DNA of 64,000 nucleotides from Bacteroides sp. (GTDB taxonomy: Bacteria; Bacteroidota; Bacteroidia; Bacteroidales; P3), in NCBI GenBank assembly GCA_023662825.1, contig JAMPIH010000006.1:62001-126000 (forward strand), in the 5' to 3' direction. A model generated the notes under the pieces. It saw only the letters and a program-made list of their open reading frames with translations, ran no database searches and was not told where the DNA came from. Both the position numbers and the translations under genes were made by a program. Of the stretch, positions 51,532-62,867 are shown piece by piece (position 1 is the stretch's first letter; each line of letters opens with the position of its first letter).

Positions 51532-53706
51532 ATGAAAAGGTTATTTGTGAAAGGACTGGCCGCCTTGGCCGTTCTTGTTTCAGCCGGTTTTTTGGCAAGC
51601 AGCTGCGAGCGCGAACCCGGTAGCAGTGGGGGTGCGAAAGGCACCGTTTCGTTGCAACGTGTGAGCGGCGTTTCCCAGAAAGGACGTATCCAGCACATCG
51701 ATTTCGGCAAGCAGCCCAAGCTGCCCAAGCGTTACCGCCTCAACTATGTGGCCACCATCGAGGCTCCCCTGGAACACCGCGACTGGAAGTGGTCGGCCAC
51801 CTCGGTGACGGTGGATCCCGGCAAGAAAATCTACATCACCTGGCATTCCAACCTGCAGGCCACCGAAGCCGGAAACGGCAAGGTAACCGAATGGGGCGGC
51901 GCACTGGACGTGGTGGACATCAACAATTTCTCGTTCGTGAACTCCTACCTGAGCACGGGCAAGATGAAGTTCAACAACCTGTTGATTTCCGACAACACCT
52001 TCTTCCTGGCGGCCACCCACTACGACCTGGGCGGCGCGGTGGCCCGCGTGGGCATGCAGCCCGACGGCGACCTGAGCGGCAGGAACGTGGAATGCATCGG
52101 CTTTCCCGGAGCCTCGGTAAACGCCATTGCCAGATACAACGACCGGTTGGTGGCCGTATCGGGATACAACAAGGGCACCTACGCCACCTTTAGCCCCGAC
52201 GTGGCGGCCAGACCCTACGACTACGTGAACACCGCCGGCAACGCCATCAAGCCCATGACCGAAAGCCTCGACGGTTTCGGCGGCAAGTATGCGGTGAGCG
52301 AGGGCAACAACGCCTACGTGCTCTACGATGCCGAAGACGGCGCCAAGATTATCGATATGTACGGCCATATCACAGAACTGGGCGTACGCCTTACCTCGGC
52401 TCCCAAGAAGGTGGAGATCTACAATGATGAAACCGGCGAATGGGAACTTACGGGCGAGGAGCAGACCTATTACGGCAAGCACACCATGGTGGTGCGCAAC
52501 GGCATCGCCTACGTGGCCTGCGGCTACAGCGGCATGCTCGGGGTGAACCTGAGCACCGGAGCCAAGGTACATGAACAGAACCTGATGACGGTGGGGCTGG
52601 CCGTTTCCGGAAACCGCCTTTTCGCCGCCACCTCGAAGGGCTTGCGTATCTACGACATCAACGAGGACGGCTCGCTTGAACTGTATGCCTTCGAGGTGGA
52701 GACCTACGACGAGACCGGCACCGGCGCGCCCACCTCGGACGACCCGGCCACAATCGGCACATCCAGACGCCATTCGCCCAACTTCGTGACCGTGGACGAG
52801 CTGAACGGCTACATCTACGTGGCCTACGGACAGAGCGGGGTCCGCGTGTATAAGTTCGAAACCGGCGTGGATATGGGCGGCACCGTGCTTTGGAGTCCTG
52901 TATCATTGCCGGGATACTTCGCCTGGGGCGAGATCTTCTGCCTGGACGATGAGGACGGCAAGGAACTGGAATACGACGGCAAGACCTACCGCAACAACGA
53001 CGGCTCCTACTACAGCTTCAAGCATGCCAAGAACATCAAGAGTTACGGCGATTTCGACCAATACAGGTTCTTCGATGTCAACAGCTATGTGCCATGGAAA
53101 AGGAAAGGCGTGCGCCTGACCAGATACCAGTGGGAGGAGGGACTTGACGCCGACGGGAAACCAGTCTCGAGAGACGGATACACCGTACTGCAGCCCATGG
53201 ACGACGCGGCCACCGTGCGCTTAGGCAAGGGCTGGCGCATGCCCACCAAGGAAGAATGGGAGGAACTGCTTTCCCTGCAGAGCGAAACGGTATATATGGG
53301 ACAACAGGGCGGTGTCCGTTTCAAGGCGGAGAACGGCAACGAGATTACCCTGCCGCAGAACGGCTACCGTGGCTGGAACACCGACAAGACCAACCCGCAC
53401 CGCTTCGACGACTCCTGCTTCTACTGGTCGGCCTCCCTGTCCACCACGGTCAACTTCAACAACGAAGAGAAGAGACTGATGCCCGGCAACTACATGCAGG
53501 CCGCATCCTTCAGCAAGAAGTACGGCCTCAGTACAAACGTAAACCTCTGGAGTCTGGAATGCAAGGGTGTGTGTGTAGTGGCCCCCAACCAGCAGAAGTT
53601 CGGCAAGAAGCCCTACATGCACCTGCACGACCGCTGCTGCGCCATGGGCATCTGGCCGGTCAAGGACAAGCCCTCCGCCGAGGAGAGCCAGGGCGCGAGC
53701 AAATAA
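51532..53706 (+). CDS. Lipoprotein with LVIVD-like propeller and FISUMP-like C-terminal domain, paralogue 1
   Basis: The 724-aa protein has a lipoprotein signal (lipidated Cys25 in LASSCERE). Residues ~60-450 contain repeated beta-propeller-like blades (GGALDVVDINN, GIAYVACGYSG, LNGYIYVAYGQSGVRVYKF). The last ~250 residues have FISUMP/DUF1566 features (VRLGKGWRMPTKEEWEEL, CFYWSASL, end MGIWPVKDK). It is probably anchored in the outer membrane; the side facing out is not decided. It follows the GT2 synthase by 54 A-rich nt without a terminator, and a tandem paralogue follows. Confidence 0.8.
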   Translation: MKRLFVKGLAALAVLVSAGFLASSCEREPGSSGGAKGTVSLQRVSGVSQKGRIQHIDFGKQPKLPKRYRLNYVATIEAPLEHRDWKWSATSVTVDPGKKIYITWHSNLQATEAGNGKVTEWGGALDVVDINNFSFVNSYLSTGKMKFNNLLISDNTFFLAATHYDLGGAVARVGMQPDGDLSGRNVECIGFPGASVNAIARYNDRLVAVSGYNKGTYATFSPDVAARPYDYVNTAGNAIKPMTESLDGFGGKYAVSEGNNAYVLYDAEDGAKIIDMYGHITELGVRLTSAPKKVEIYNDETGEWELTGEEQTYYGKHTMVVRNGIAYVACGYSGMLGVNLSTGAKVHEQNLMTVGLAVSGNRLFAATSKGLRIYDINEDGSLELYAFEVETYDETGTGAPTSDDPATIGTSRRHSPNFVTVDELNGYIYVAYGQSGVRVYKFETGVDMGGTVLWSPVSLPGYFAWGEIFCLDDEDGKELEYDGKTYRNNDGSYYSFKHAKNIKSYGDFDQYRFFDVNSYVPWKRKGVRLTRYQWEEGLDADGKPVSRDGYTVLQPMDDAATVRLGKGWRMPTKEEWEELLSLQSETVYMGQQGGVRFKAENGNEITLPQNGYRGWNTDKTNPHRFDDSCFYWSASLSTTVNFNNEEKRLMPGNYMQAASFSKKYGLSTNVNLWSLECKGVCVVAPNQQKFGKKPYMHLHDRCCAMGIWPVKDKPSAEESQGASK

Positions 53707-53742
53707 AACAATCACAATAAATAACCCTAAAATCAAACCGAT

Positions 53743-55851
53743 ATGAAACGATTATTTTTAAAGAGCCTTGCCCTTGCGGCAATGCTGGCTTCCGTGGGCC
53801 TGCTGGCCGGCGGTTGCGAACGCGAAAACACGGGGAAGAAAGAAAACGGCGGAGACTCCGTACTCCCGTTGCGGAAGGTAAGCGGACAGAAAGGCCGCAT
53901 AAGTTCCGTCGATCCCGGCAAACAGGCCAAGCTGCAGAAACGCAAGCGGCTCACCTATGTGGCCACCATCAACCCCCTCGACGACCGCAAGGACTGGATC
54001 TGGTCGGCCAGTTCGGTAACGGTGAGTCCCGACAACGATGCCGAAAGCAACATCGTGTACGTTACCTGGCATTCCAATTTCCAGGCCTCCGACCCCGCCA
54101 CCGTATGGGGCGGCGCGCTGGACGTGATCGACATGAACAGGAAGGAACTGGTGAACACCTACGAAAGCACGGAGGCAAAGTTCAACCACGCGCTGGTGGA
54201 CGGCAACCGCCTCTTCCTCTCGGCCACCCACGCCAAGCTGGGCGGGGCCGTGGCCCGCGTCAACCTGAACGTTGAGGGCGACGCCGCCTCGACCGAGGCC
54301 GACAACATCGGTTTCCCGGGGGCTTCGGTGAACGCCGTGGCCTACCGCAACGGCAAGCTGCTCGCCGTGTCGGGCTACAACAAGGGTACCTACGCCGAGT
54401 TCGACCCCAACGTGAAGGCCCAGGCCTACAACTACGTGAATGACAAAAACAACGTGATCACCCCGAAAACCGAGACCATCGGCGTTTTCGGCGGCAAGTA
54501 CGCGGTGGCCACCGACGACAACGCCTACGTGCTCTATGACGCCGAAGGCGGCGCCCGGATCGTCGATATGGACGGCAAGGAAACCAACGTGGGAGTCCGC
54601 CTCACCTCGGCCAAGAAGAAGATCGAGTTCTACGACGACGAAACCAAGACCTGGACGGTTACCGGCGACGAACAGAACTACTACGGCAAGCACACCATGG
54701 CCGTGACGGGCGACTACGCCTACGTGGCCTGCGGCAACAACGGACTCAAGGGCCTCAACCTTGAAACCGGCGCCGAAATCTACACCAACGGCACCATGAC
54801 CGTGGGGCTGCACGTTTACGGGAACCGACTTTTCGCCGCCACCGCGCAGGGCCTGCGCATATATACCATTGAGGAAAGCGGCGACCTGACCCTCTACGCC
54901 TTCGAAGTGGAAAGCTACGACGAAACCACCGGCGAGCCGACCTCGGACTACCCCGCCACCATCGAGACCGCGAAGCGCCACTCGCCCAACTTCGTAACCT
55001 ACGACCCCGCCTCCGGCTACATCTACGTGGCCTACGGACAGAGCGGCGTGCGCGTGTACAGGTTCACCCCCGAAGACGGCGACACACCGGCTGAAGAGGG
55101 CATCGACATGGGAGGCAATATCCTCTGGGCAAGCGAAGACCTGGAAGGCTACTATGCATGGGGCGAGATCTTCAACATCGGCGACGAGGCCGGCAAGACC
55201 CTCGAATACAACGGCAGTACATACACCAACGACGGCAGTTACTATACCTTTGCCAATAGCGGCAAGACATCGTACGCCGACTACACCAACTACCGTTTCT
55301 TCGACGGCACGGCCAAACTCACCAAATACACATGGCTTGCGAAAAACGTGGCCGAATCGGAAGACGGGAAGACCGGCCTGGATCCGGAGGACGACGCCGC
55401 CGCCGTGCGCTTAGGCAAGGGCTGGCGTATGCCCACCGCCGAAGAATGGACGGAACTGGTTCAGGATTGCCGCAAGAACGGCTCCATCGAGGAAGTGACG
55501 CAGGACGGCTCCACCGTGCTGTGCCTGACTGCCGCCAACGGGAACAAGCTTGTTTTGCCCCGCACCGGCTACTACAACTACAGGAACGAGCTTTCGGAAA
55601 TGACCCAATACAGGTACTGGTCGTCCTCCCTGAGCAAGCAGACTAACAGAAACGACGACAGGCAGAATGTTCCCGGAGGATTCATCTCGGGAGGTTCGCT
55701 GGAGCGTGCCTGGTGCACCGAGTCCCTGGCCTGCGGCTTCTCGGCGGAATACTACTACGGTGCGCTTCAGGTCGAAATGACCGGTGCCGGAGAACTCAAT
55801 GGCTTTGACCGTTGCTACGGTATGAAGATACGTCCCGTAAAGGACAAATAA
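53743..55851 (+). CDS. Lipoprotein with LVIVD-like propeller and FISUMP-like C-terminal domain, paralogue 2
   Basis: The 702-aa protein has the same architecture: lipidated Cys25 (LAGGCERE), propeller region, and C-terminal VRLGKGWRMPTAEEWTEL ending MKIRPVKDK. Long blocks match paralogue 1, including YYGKHTM, LYAFEVE, RHSPNFVT and GYIYVAYGQSGVRVY. The divergence is largest in the FISUMP part and near the tail. The two genes look like a tandem duplication and may recognise related but distinct ligands. The gap between them is 36 nt, and a promoter for the signalling genes starts 9 bp after this stop. Confidence 0.8.
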   Translation: MKRLFLKSLALAAMLASVGLLAGGCERENTGKKENGGDSVLPLRKVSGQKGRISSVDPGKQAKLQKRKRLTYVATINPLDDRKDWIWSASSVTVSPDNDAESNIVYVTWHSNFQASDPATVWGGALDVIDMNRKELVNTYESTEAKFNHALVDGNRLFLSATHAKLGGAVARVNLNVEGDAASTEADNIGFPGASVNAVAYRNGKLLAVSGYNKGTYAEFDPNVKAQAYNYVNDKNNVITPKTETIGVFGGKYAVATDDNAYVLYDAEGGARIVDMDGKETNVGVRLTSAKKKIEFYDDETKTWTVTGDEQNYYGKHTMAVTGDYAYVACGNNGLKGLNLETGAEIYTNGTMTVGLHVYGNRLFAATAQGLRIYTIEESGDLTLYAFEVESYDETTGEPTSDYPATIETAKRHSPNFVTYDPASGYIYVAYGQSGVRVYRFTPEDGDTPAEEGIDMGGNILWASEDLEGYYAWGEIFNIGDEAGKTLEYNGSTYTNDGSYYTFANSGKTSYADYTNYRFFDGTAKLTKYTWLAKNVAESEDGKTGLDPEDDAAAVRLGKGWRMPTAEEWTELVQDCRKNGSIEEVTQDGSTVLCLTAANGNKLVLPRTGYYNYRNELSEMTQYRYWSSSLSKQTNRNDDRQNVPGGFISGGSLERAWCTESLACGFSAEYYYGALQVEMTGAGELNGFDRCYGMKIRPVKDK

Positions 55852-55860
55852 CAAATTTAT

Positions 55861-55868
55861 TATCTTTG
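55861..55868 (+). promoter_or_regulatory. -7 promoter box of the signalling genes
   Basis: TATCTTTG begins 10 nt after the stop of the second lipoprotein. No well-spaced TTTG was found at -33. The leader would be ~90 nt. Confidence 0.5.
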
Positions 55869-55963
55869 CACCCCAATTGTGCGCTTTTACTGTCGGAAGC
55901 GCGGAAGCCGGCCGGACACGGGACGGTTTCCGCGCGGGCCGGCGCACGCTATCGACTTTGGAT

Positions 55964-58900
55964 ATGACACGCATCACTTTCAACCGACTGAACCGGGTCT
56001 CCGCGATTCTGGCCTGCGTCCTGTTCCTTAGTTCCCTCACTTTCCAGCCCGCCATGGGGCAGCACCGTCCGCGCAAGCGGCTGGCGGTCATCAGCGCCTA
56101 TCACGAATCGGCCCCCTGGGCGCATGACCTCCTGAACACCCTTACCATAAACCTCTCCAAGAGGTCCGATATCCTTATCGACCCCGTCTATATGAACACC
56201 ACGCTGATCACGGACACCATGCTGTACAACCGCACCGTGGACGGCGTGTTCAGGCATTTCCAGAAACACAGGCCGGACTACGCGGTTCTGTTCGGCGGCA
56301 TGGGAATCACCCTGAGAGACCGCATCAGGGAAGAATGGGGCGACATCCCCTTCATCTTCGTCTCGAGGACCGACCGCTTCGGTCCCCCCGACTATTACAT
56401 CACGGGCGACACCCTCCGCTTTCCCCTCGAGAAGCTGAGCCCCATCGAGGAACTCCGGGGCAGATACAACTTCACCTTCATCGAGAACCCCGACCTGGTG
56501 GGCGCCACCATAGAGATGATGCTGCGGATGCAGCCTGAGATCCGCAAGCTCGTCGTGCTGGCCGACGCCAGCTACCACAACCGACACATGGCCTTGGACG
56601 CCAAGGAATACATAAGCCGGAAATACCCCGGCATCGAATACGAGTGGCTCATCAGCAAGGACGAGAACCTGCCCGCCCTGCAGAGCCTGCTCACCAACTA
56701 CAACCCCGAAATCGGGCTGCTGCTGTGCTCGTGGTTCTACGGACGCAGGGGCACGCTCGGCAACCGGGAGATACTCGCGGGCGGGTTGGGACTGATCCCC
56801 GCCGTGGAGCAGCCCGTGTTCTCCCTGCGCGAATACTACCTGCGCGAGGGCGCGGTGGGCGGTTATTTCCCCAGTTCCACGCAGACCAAGGAATGCCTCC
56901 TGTCGGCGGTGCTCCAGATGATAGACGGCACGCCGGTGCAGCAGATACCTTTCGTTTTCGGGAAGGATCTGGACTCATCGCCCATCGTGGACTACTCCCT
57001 GCTTGAATCCAACCACCTCTCGGAAAGGCTCTGCCCCGAAGACACCGTGTTCATCAACAGGCCGCTCTCTTTCTGGGACAGATACAAGTGGCCGTGCATC
57101 GTGACGGTCATGGGGCTGCTCGTGGCCGTTTTCATCATCACCTTCCGCATCTCTTTCCAACGGAGAAGGCTCAAGGATCTCCAAAGGTACGACACCCTGC
57201 TTTCCAACATGCCGATCGGCTACACCCAGGGGCGGATCATCTTTACGGGCAACGGCTCGGTGGCAGACCTCGAATACCACTCCGGCAACCAGTCCTTCCT
57301 GAACCTGCTCGAACGGGACGCCATTCCGGGGAAGCCCGGCAAGCTCTTTCCCGAGCCCTATATCGCGGCCCATGTAACCCGGCTGCTCAAGGACAGGCAG
57401 CCCATCCTCTTCACCTACCACTTCAGGCGGACCGACCATTTCTTCAGCTTCATGCTCTGCCTGGTGAATAAGGAGCCTGGCGAGGGTTTCATCCAAAGGA
57501 ACAAGACTTCCGACGTGGATCTCTTCGCCATCGACGTTACCGACCGGAGCCGGGCGGAAAGGGACATACACAAGATTACGGAAAAACTGAAGCTCACCCT
57601 CCGGCTCACGCGCATCATCCCCTGGTACTGGAATTTCGACAAGGGCGAGATCGTCTGCGACACGTCCTCCATCCTTCCCGACACCGGGAACCGGCACCGG
57701 GACAATTCCAGTTTCCAGACCGTGCTCAGGGAAGACGACTTCTTTAACCGCGTACACCCCGACGACAGGAACAAGGTCCGTTCCTGCTACGCGGATCTCG
57801 TCTCGGGGGAAAGCACCTACATAAAGACCGAGTTCCGCACCTACGGCAACGCCGGCAGCAGGAAGAAGACGGAATGGTTCGAGATAAACGCCATCGTTAC
57901 CGAAACCGACGAGGGCGGAAGGCCGTTGGCGCTCTCGGGCTCCCTGTTGCTGATAACCGAGCGCAAGCGGCAGGAACAGGCGCTGATCGAGGCCCGCGAG
58001 CAGGCCAAGGAGTCGGACCGCATGAAGTCGGCCTTCCTGGCCAACATGAGCCACGAGATACGCACGCCGCTCAACGCCATCGTGGGCTTCTCGGGACTGT
58101 TGAGCAAGACCGAGGATCCGGCCAAGAAGCAGAAGTTCGTGGAACTCATCGAAAGCAACAACAACCTGCTGCTGCAGCTCATCAGCGACGTACTCGACCT
58201 GGCCAAGGTGGAGTCGAACACGCTCGAGTTCAGCTACCAGACCGTGGATCTGAACGAGCTGATGAACACCATCGAGCAGTCGATCCGGTTCAAGGTAAAG
58301 CCGGGCGTGGAGCTGCGGTGCAGCACGGGGGCGGACCGGTGCGTCATAAAGACCGAGCCGAACCGTCTCGCCCAGCTCGTCAACAACCTGCTCACCAACG
58401 CCTGCAAGTTCACCGTCCGGGGAAGCATCGACTTCGGGTACGAAATCCAGGGGAACAGCCTGTATTTCTTCGTGAAGGACACGGGCATCGGCATCTCGTT
58501 CGAAAACCAGCAGAAGCTTTTCCAGCGTTTCTCGAAACTCAACAACTTCGCCCAGGGCACGGGGCTTGGACTGTCCATCTGCAAGGGCATCGTGGAGAAG
58601 ATGGGAGGCTGCATCGGGATGGTCTCCGACGGGGAAGGGTGCGGCAGCAAGTTCTGGTTCACCATTCCCTTCACCCCGGCCGGAGAACACGCGGAAGAGG
58701 GATTCCCGCAAAGGAAGGCCTCCCCGGAGGAAACGTCCGTTCGGCCCGAGGGGGCGACCGTCCTGGTGGCCGAGGACAACGAGAGCAACTTCATGCTCTT
58801 CCAGTCCATCCTCGAATCCGACTACCGGCTGCTCCACGCCTGGGACGGCGAGGAAGCGGTGGCCATGTATAAGGAACACCGCCCGGACGCCATCCTCATG

Positions 58901-59146
58901 GACATAGGCATGCCAAAGATGGACGGATACGAAGCCGCAAGGGAGATACGCAAGGTATCGGACAGCGTGCCAATCATCGCCGTTACCGCCTACGCCTTCG
59001 CCTCCGACAAGACACGCATCCTCTCCAACGGATTCAACAGTTACGTCTCAAAGCCCATCAACGCCGACATCCTGCTGAGGGAACTGGAGTCGGTGTTGGG
59101 CAAGAGGGGCATCCAACCACACGAAAAAACGAACGACAATGAATAG
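55964..59146 (+). CDS. Hybrid histidine kinase with a periplasmic binding-protein-like sensor
   Basis: The 1060-aa protein starts with a signal-like segment (VSAILACVLFLSSLTF), then residues ~40-370 resemble an ABC substrate-binding domain (LAVISAYHESAPWAHDL, YAVLFGGMGITLRD, KLVVLADASY). A membrane helix lies at ~376-397 (CIVTVMGLLVAVFIITF), then one or two PAS-like regions, HisKA (MSHEIRTPLNAIVG, His ~696), HATPase (DTGIGISFENQ, GTGLGLSI), and a receiver (VLVAEDNESN, Asp ~980 in LMDIGMPKMDGYE). The start at the ATG at 55964 keeps the signal segment N-terminal. It overlaps the next gene by 8 nt and has no DNA-binding output. Confidence 0.9.
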   Translation: MTRITFNRLNRVSAILACVLFLSSLTFQPAMGQHRPRKRLAVISAYHESAPWAHDLLNTLTINLSKRSDILIDPVYMNTTLITDTMLYNRTVDGVFRHFQKHRPDYAVLFGGMGITLRDRIREEWGDIPFIFVSRTDRFGPPDYYITGDTLRFPLEKLSPIEELRGRYNFTFIENPDLVGATIEMMLRMQPEIRKLVVLADASYHNRHMALDAKEYISRKYPGIEYEWLISKDENLPALQSLLTNYNPEIGLLLCSWFYGRRGTLGNREILAGGLGLIPAVEQPVFSLREYYLREGAVGGYFPSSTQTKECLLSAVLQMIDGTPVQQIPFVFGKDLDSSPIVDYSLLESNHLSERLCPEDTVFINRPLSFWDRYKWPCIVTVMGLLVAVFIITFRISFQRRRLKDLQRYDTLLSNMPIGYTQGRIIFTGNGSVADLEYHSGNQSFLNLLERDAIPGKPGKLFPEPYIAAHVTRLLKDRQPILFTYHFRRTDHFFSFMLCLVNKEPGEGFIQRNKTSDVDLFAIDVTDRSRAERDIHKITEKLKLTLRLTRIIPWYWNFDKGEIVCDTSSILPDTGNRHRDNSSFQTVLREDDFFNRVHPDDRNKVRSCYADLVSGESTYIKTEFRTYGNAGSRKKTEWFEINAIVTETDEGGRPLALSGSLLLITERKRQEQALIEAREQAKESDRMKSAFLANMSHEIRTPLNAIVGFSGLLSKTEDPAKKQKFVELIESNNNLLLQLISDVLDLAKVESNTLEFSYQTVDLNELMNTIEQSIRFKVKPGVELRCSTGADRCVIKTEPNRLAQLVNNLLTNACKFTVRGSIDFGYEIQGNSLYFFVKDTGIGISFENQQKLFQRFSKLNNFAQGTGLGLSICKGIVEKMGGCIGMVSDGEGCGSKFWFTIPFTPAGEHAEEGFPQRKASPEETSVRPEGATVLVAEDNESNFMLFQSILESDYRLLHAWDGEEAVAMYKEHRPDAILMDIGMPKMDGYEAAREIRKVSDSVPIIAVTAYAFASDKTRILSNGFNSYVSKPINADILLRELESVLGKRGIQPHEKTNDNE

Positions 59147-59825
59147 CGAACAACTGAGATCTTTCTTCGACAACATCCGCACACCCATCGAGATGCTGGT
59201 GGATTATTCCAAACGCATCGCCGGTACCGACGACGTGAATATGCGGAAACTCTATGCCGAAACCATAGAGAACAACAGCAGGCTCATCCGGCAGATGCTG
59301 CAGATGTTCCAGTCGCAGCTGGATATGAACACGGGCGGAGGATCGCCTGCTCCGGCAGTGCCGGCCTCCGCTCCGGTGCCCGTTTCCGCCCCTGCCCCCG
59401 TTTCCGGACCGAAGCCCGAGCCGGTTTCTGAACTGGCACCGCGCCCCAATCCCCGCCACGCAGGCACGGAAGAAAAGCCCCTTATCCTGGTGGCCGAAGA
59501 CAACGACAACAACTACTTCCTGCTGCACGCCATGCTGGAGGACGATTACGAACTGCTGCACGCCCACGACGGGATAGAGGCGGTGGAGATGTTCAAGACC
59601 CACAACCCGCGCCTTATCCTGATGGACATCAGCATGCCCAACATGGACGGCTACGAGGCCACCAAGGAAATACGCAAGGTGTCGGAAAACGTTCCCATCA
59701 TCGCGGTAACGGCCTACGCTTTCGCCTCCGACAAGGAGAGGATCATGAGCATCGGCTTCAACGGGTATATCTCCAAACCGATCAATCCCGTGAAACTGGA
59801 GAACGAAATCACCAACCACCTATAG
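59139..59825 (+). CDS. Receiver protein with a degenerate HisKA-like N-terminal helix pair
   Basis: The 228-aa protein has two helices at ~3-62 (LRSFFDNIRTPIEMLVDY, YAETIENNSRLIRQM) that match the HisKA pattern HEIRTPLNAIVGF, but the phosphoacceptor His is Asp11. A Pro/Ala/Ser-rich linker (~67-110) leads to a receiver domain with ILVAEDNDNN and LMDISMPNMDGYE (Asp ~162), very like the receiver of the preceding kinase. No output domain follows. Inference: it may dimerise with the kinases and act as a phosphate sink, relay or scaffold. Confidence 0.8.
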   Translation: MNSEQLRSFFDNIRTPIEMLVDYSKRIAGTDDVNMRKLYAETIENNSRLIRQMLQMFQSQLDMNTGGGSPAPAVPASAPVPVSAPAPVSGPKPEPVSELAPRPNPRHAGTEEKPLILVAEDNDNNYFLLHAMLEDDYELLHAHDGIEAVEMFKTHNPRLILMDISMPNMDGYEATKEIRKVSENVPIIAVTAYAFASDKERIMSIGFNGYISKPINPVKLENEITNHL

Positions 59826-59846
59826 ACTCCCGAACACAAGGCCGCC

Positions 59847-62003
<2,157 letters not shown>

Positions 62004-62011
62004 GCCGTCGT

Positions 62012-62860
62012 TCATTTCTTGACGAACCGCATCGCAGCCCAGTTGTCTTGGCTGCGATGTTGTTTATAGAACAGTCTGTTCGCGTTGCAGGCACGTTCGA
62101 GAATTTCCATATCCTGCTCGTAGAAACCGCTCAGATAGAGGCTTCCGCCCGTTTCCAGAGCCGAAGCGTAGGCTGCCATGTCGTTTACCAGGATATTGCG
62201 GTTTATATTGGCGATAATGCGGTTGAATCTCTTGCCGGAAAGCGACTTGGCATCGCCCAACAAGATGCGGAACGGGCATGCGCCCTGTTCGGAAAAGCCG
62301 TTGGCCTGCACGTTTTCCAGAGCGTTGCGGTAAGCCCATTCGTCCACGTCGATGCCGGTTACGCTCCCTGCGCCCTGCATGGCAGCCAGAATGCCCAACA
62401 CGCCCGTGCCGCAGCCCATATCCAGCACATGCTCCCCTACCGGCGGAAACTCCTGCAGGAACTGAATCATAAGCGCCGTGGTGGGATGATGCGCCGTGCC
62501 GAACGACATCTTGGGCTCGATGCGGATATTGTACCTTACCTCTTCAAGCGGTTCGTGGAAGGGCGCGTGCACGAAGCAGAAATCGCCGAAACGCACGGGC
62601 CGGTAGGAACTCTCCCAGACGGCGTTCCAGTCTCGGTCCTCGATCACCGTGTCGGTACGCTGCCCGAACGGGCCGTATCCGCCCAAGACCGCCTCGATGC
62701 TTTCCTTGTTGTCTTGGTATGCAGGCTGCGGTATATAGGCGGTAAGCACGCCTCCTTCGGTCTCGAAACTCTCGAACCCCGCCTCGCCCAGGGCATCCAC
62801 CAATAAATCGAGCCGCACTTCGTCCAAGGCGTGGTGCAGGCAGACCGACACGTAATTCAT
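62012..62860 (-). CDS. prmA: Ribosomal protein L11 methyltransferase
   Basis: PrmA methylates L11 with S-adenosylmethionine. The 282-aa protein has an N-terminal substrate domain (SVCLHHALDEVRLDLLVDAL) and the Rossmann methyltransferase motifs VLDMGCGTGVLGILA, GIDVDEWAYRNALEN and NINRNILVNDM. It begins 7 nt after tpiA and ends 8 bp from the convergent kinase gene. Confidence 0.9.
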   Translation of the reverse strand: MNYVSVCLHHALDEVRLDLLVDALGEAGFESFETEGGVLTAYIPQPAYQDNKESIEAVLGGYGPFGQRTDTVIEDRDWNAVWESSYRPVRFGDFCFVHAPFHEPLEEVRYNIRIEPKMSFGTAHHPTTALMIQFLQEFPPVGEHVLDMGCGTGVLGILAAMQGAGSVTGIDVDEWAYRNALENVQANGFSEQGACPFRILLGDAKSLSGKRFNRIIANINRNILVNDMAAYASALETGGSLYLSGFYEQDMEILERACNANRLFYKQHRSQDNWAAMRFVKK

Positions 62861-62867
62861 AACGCTT

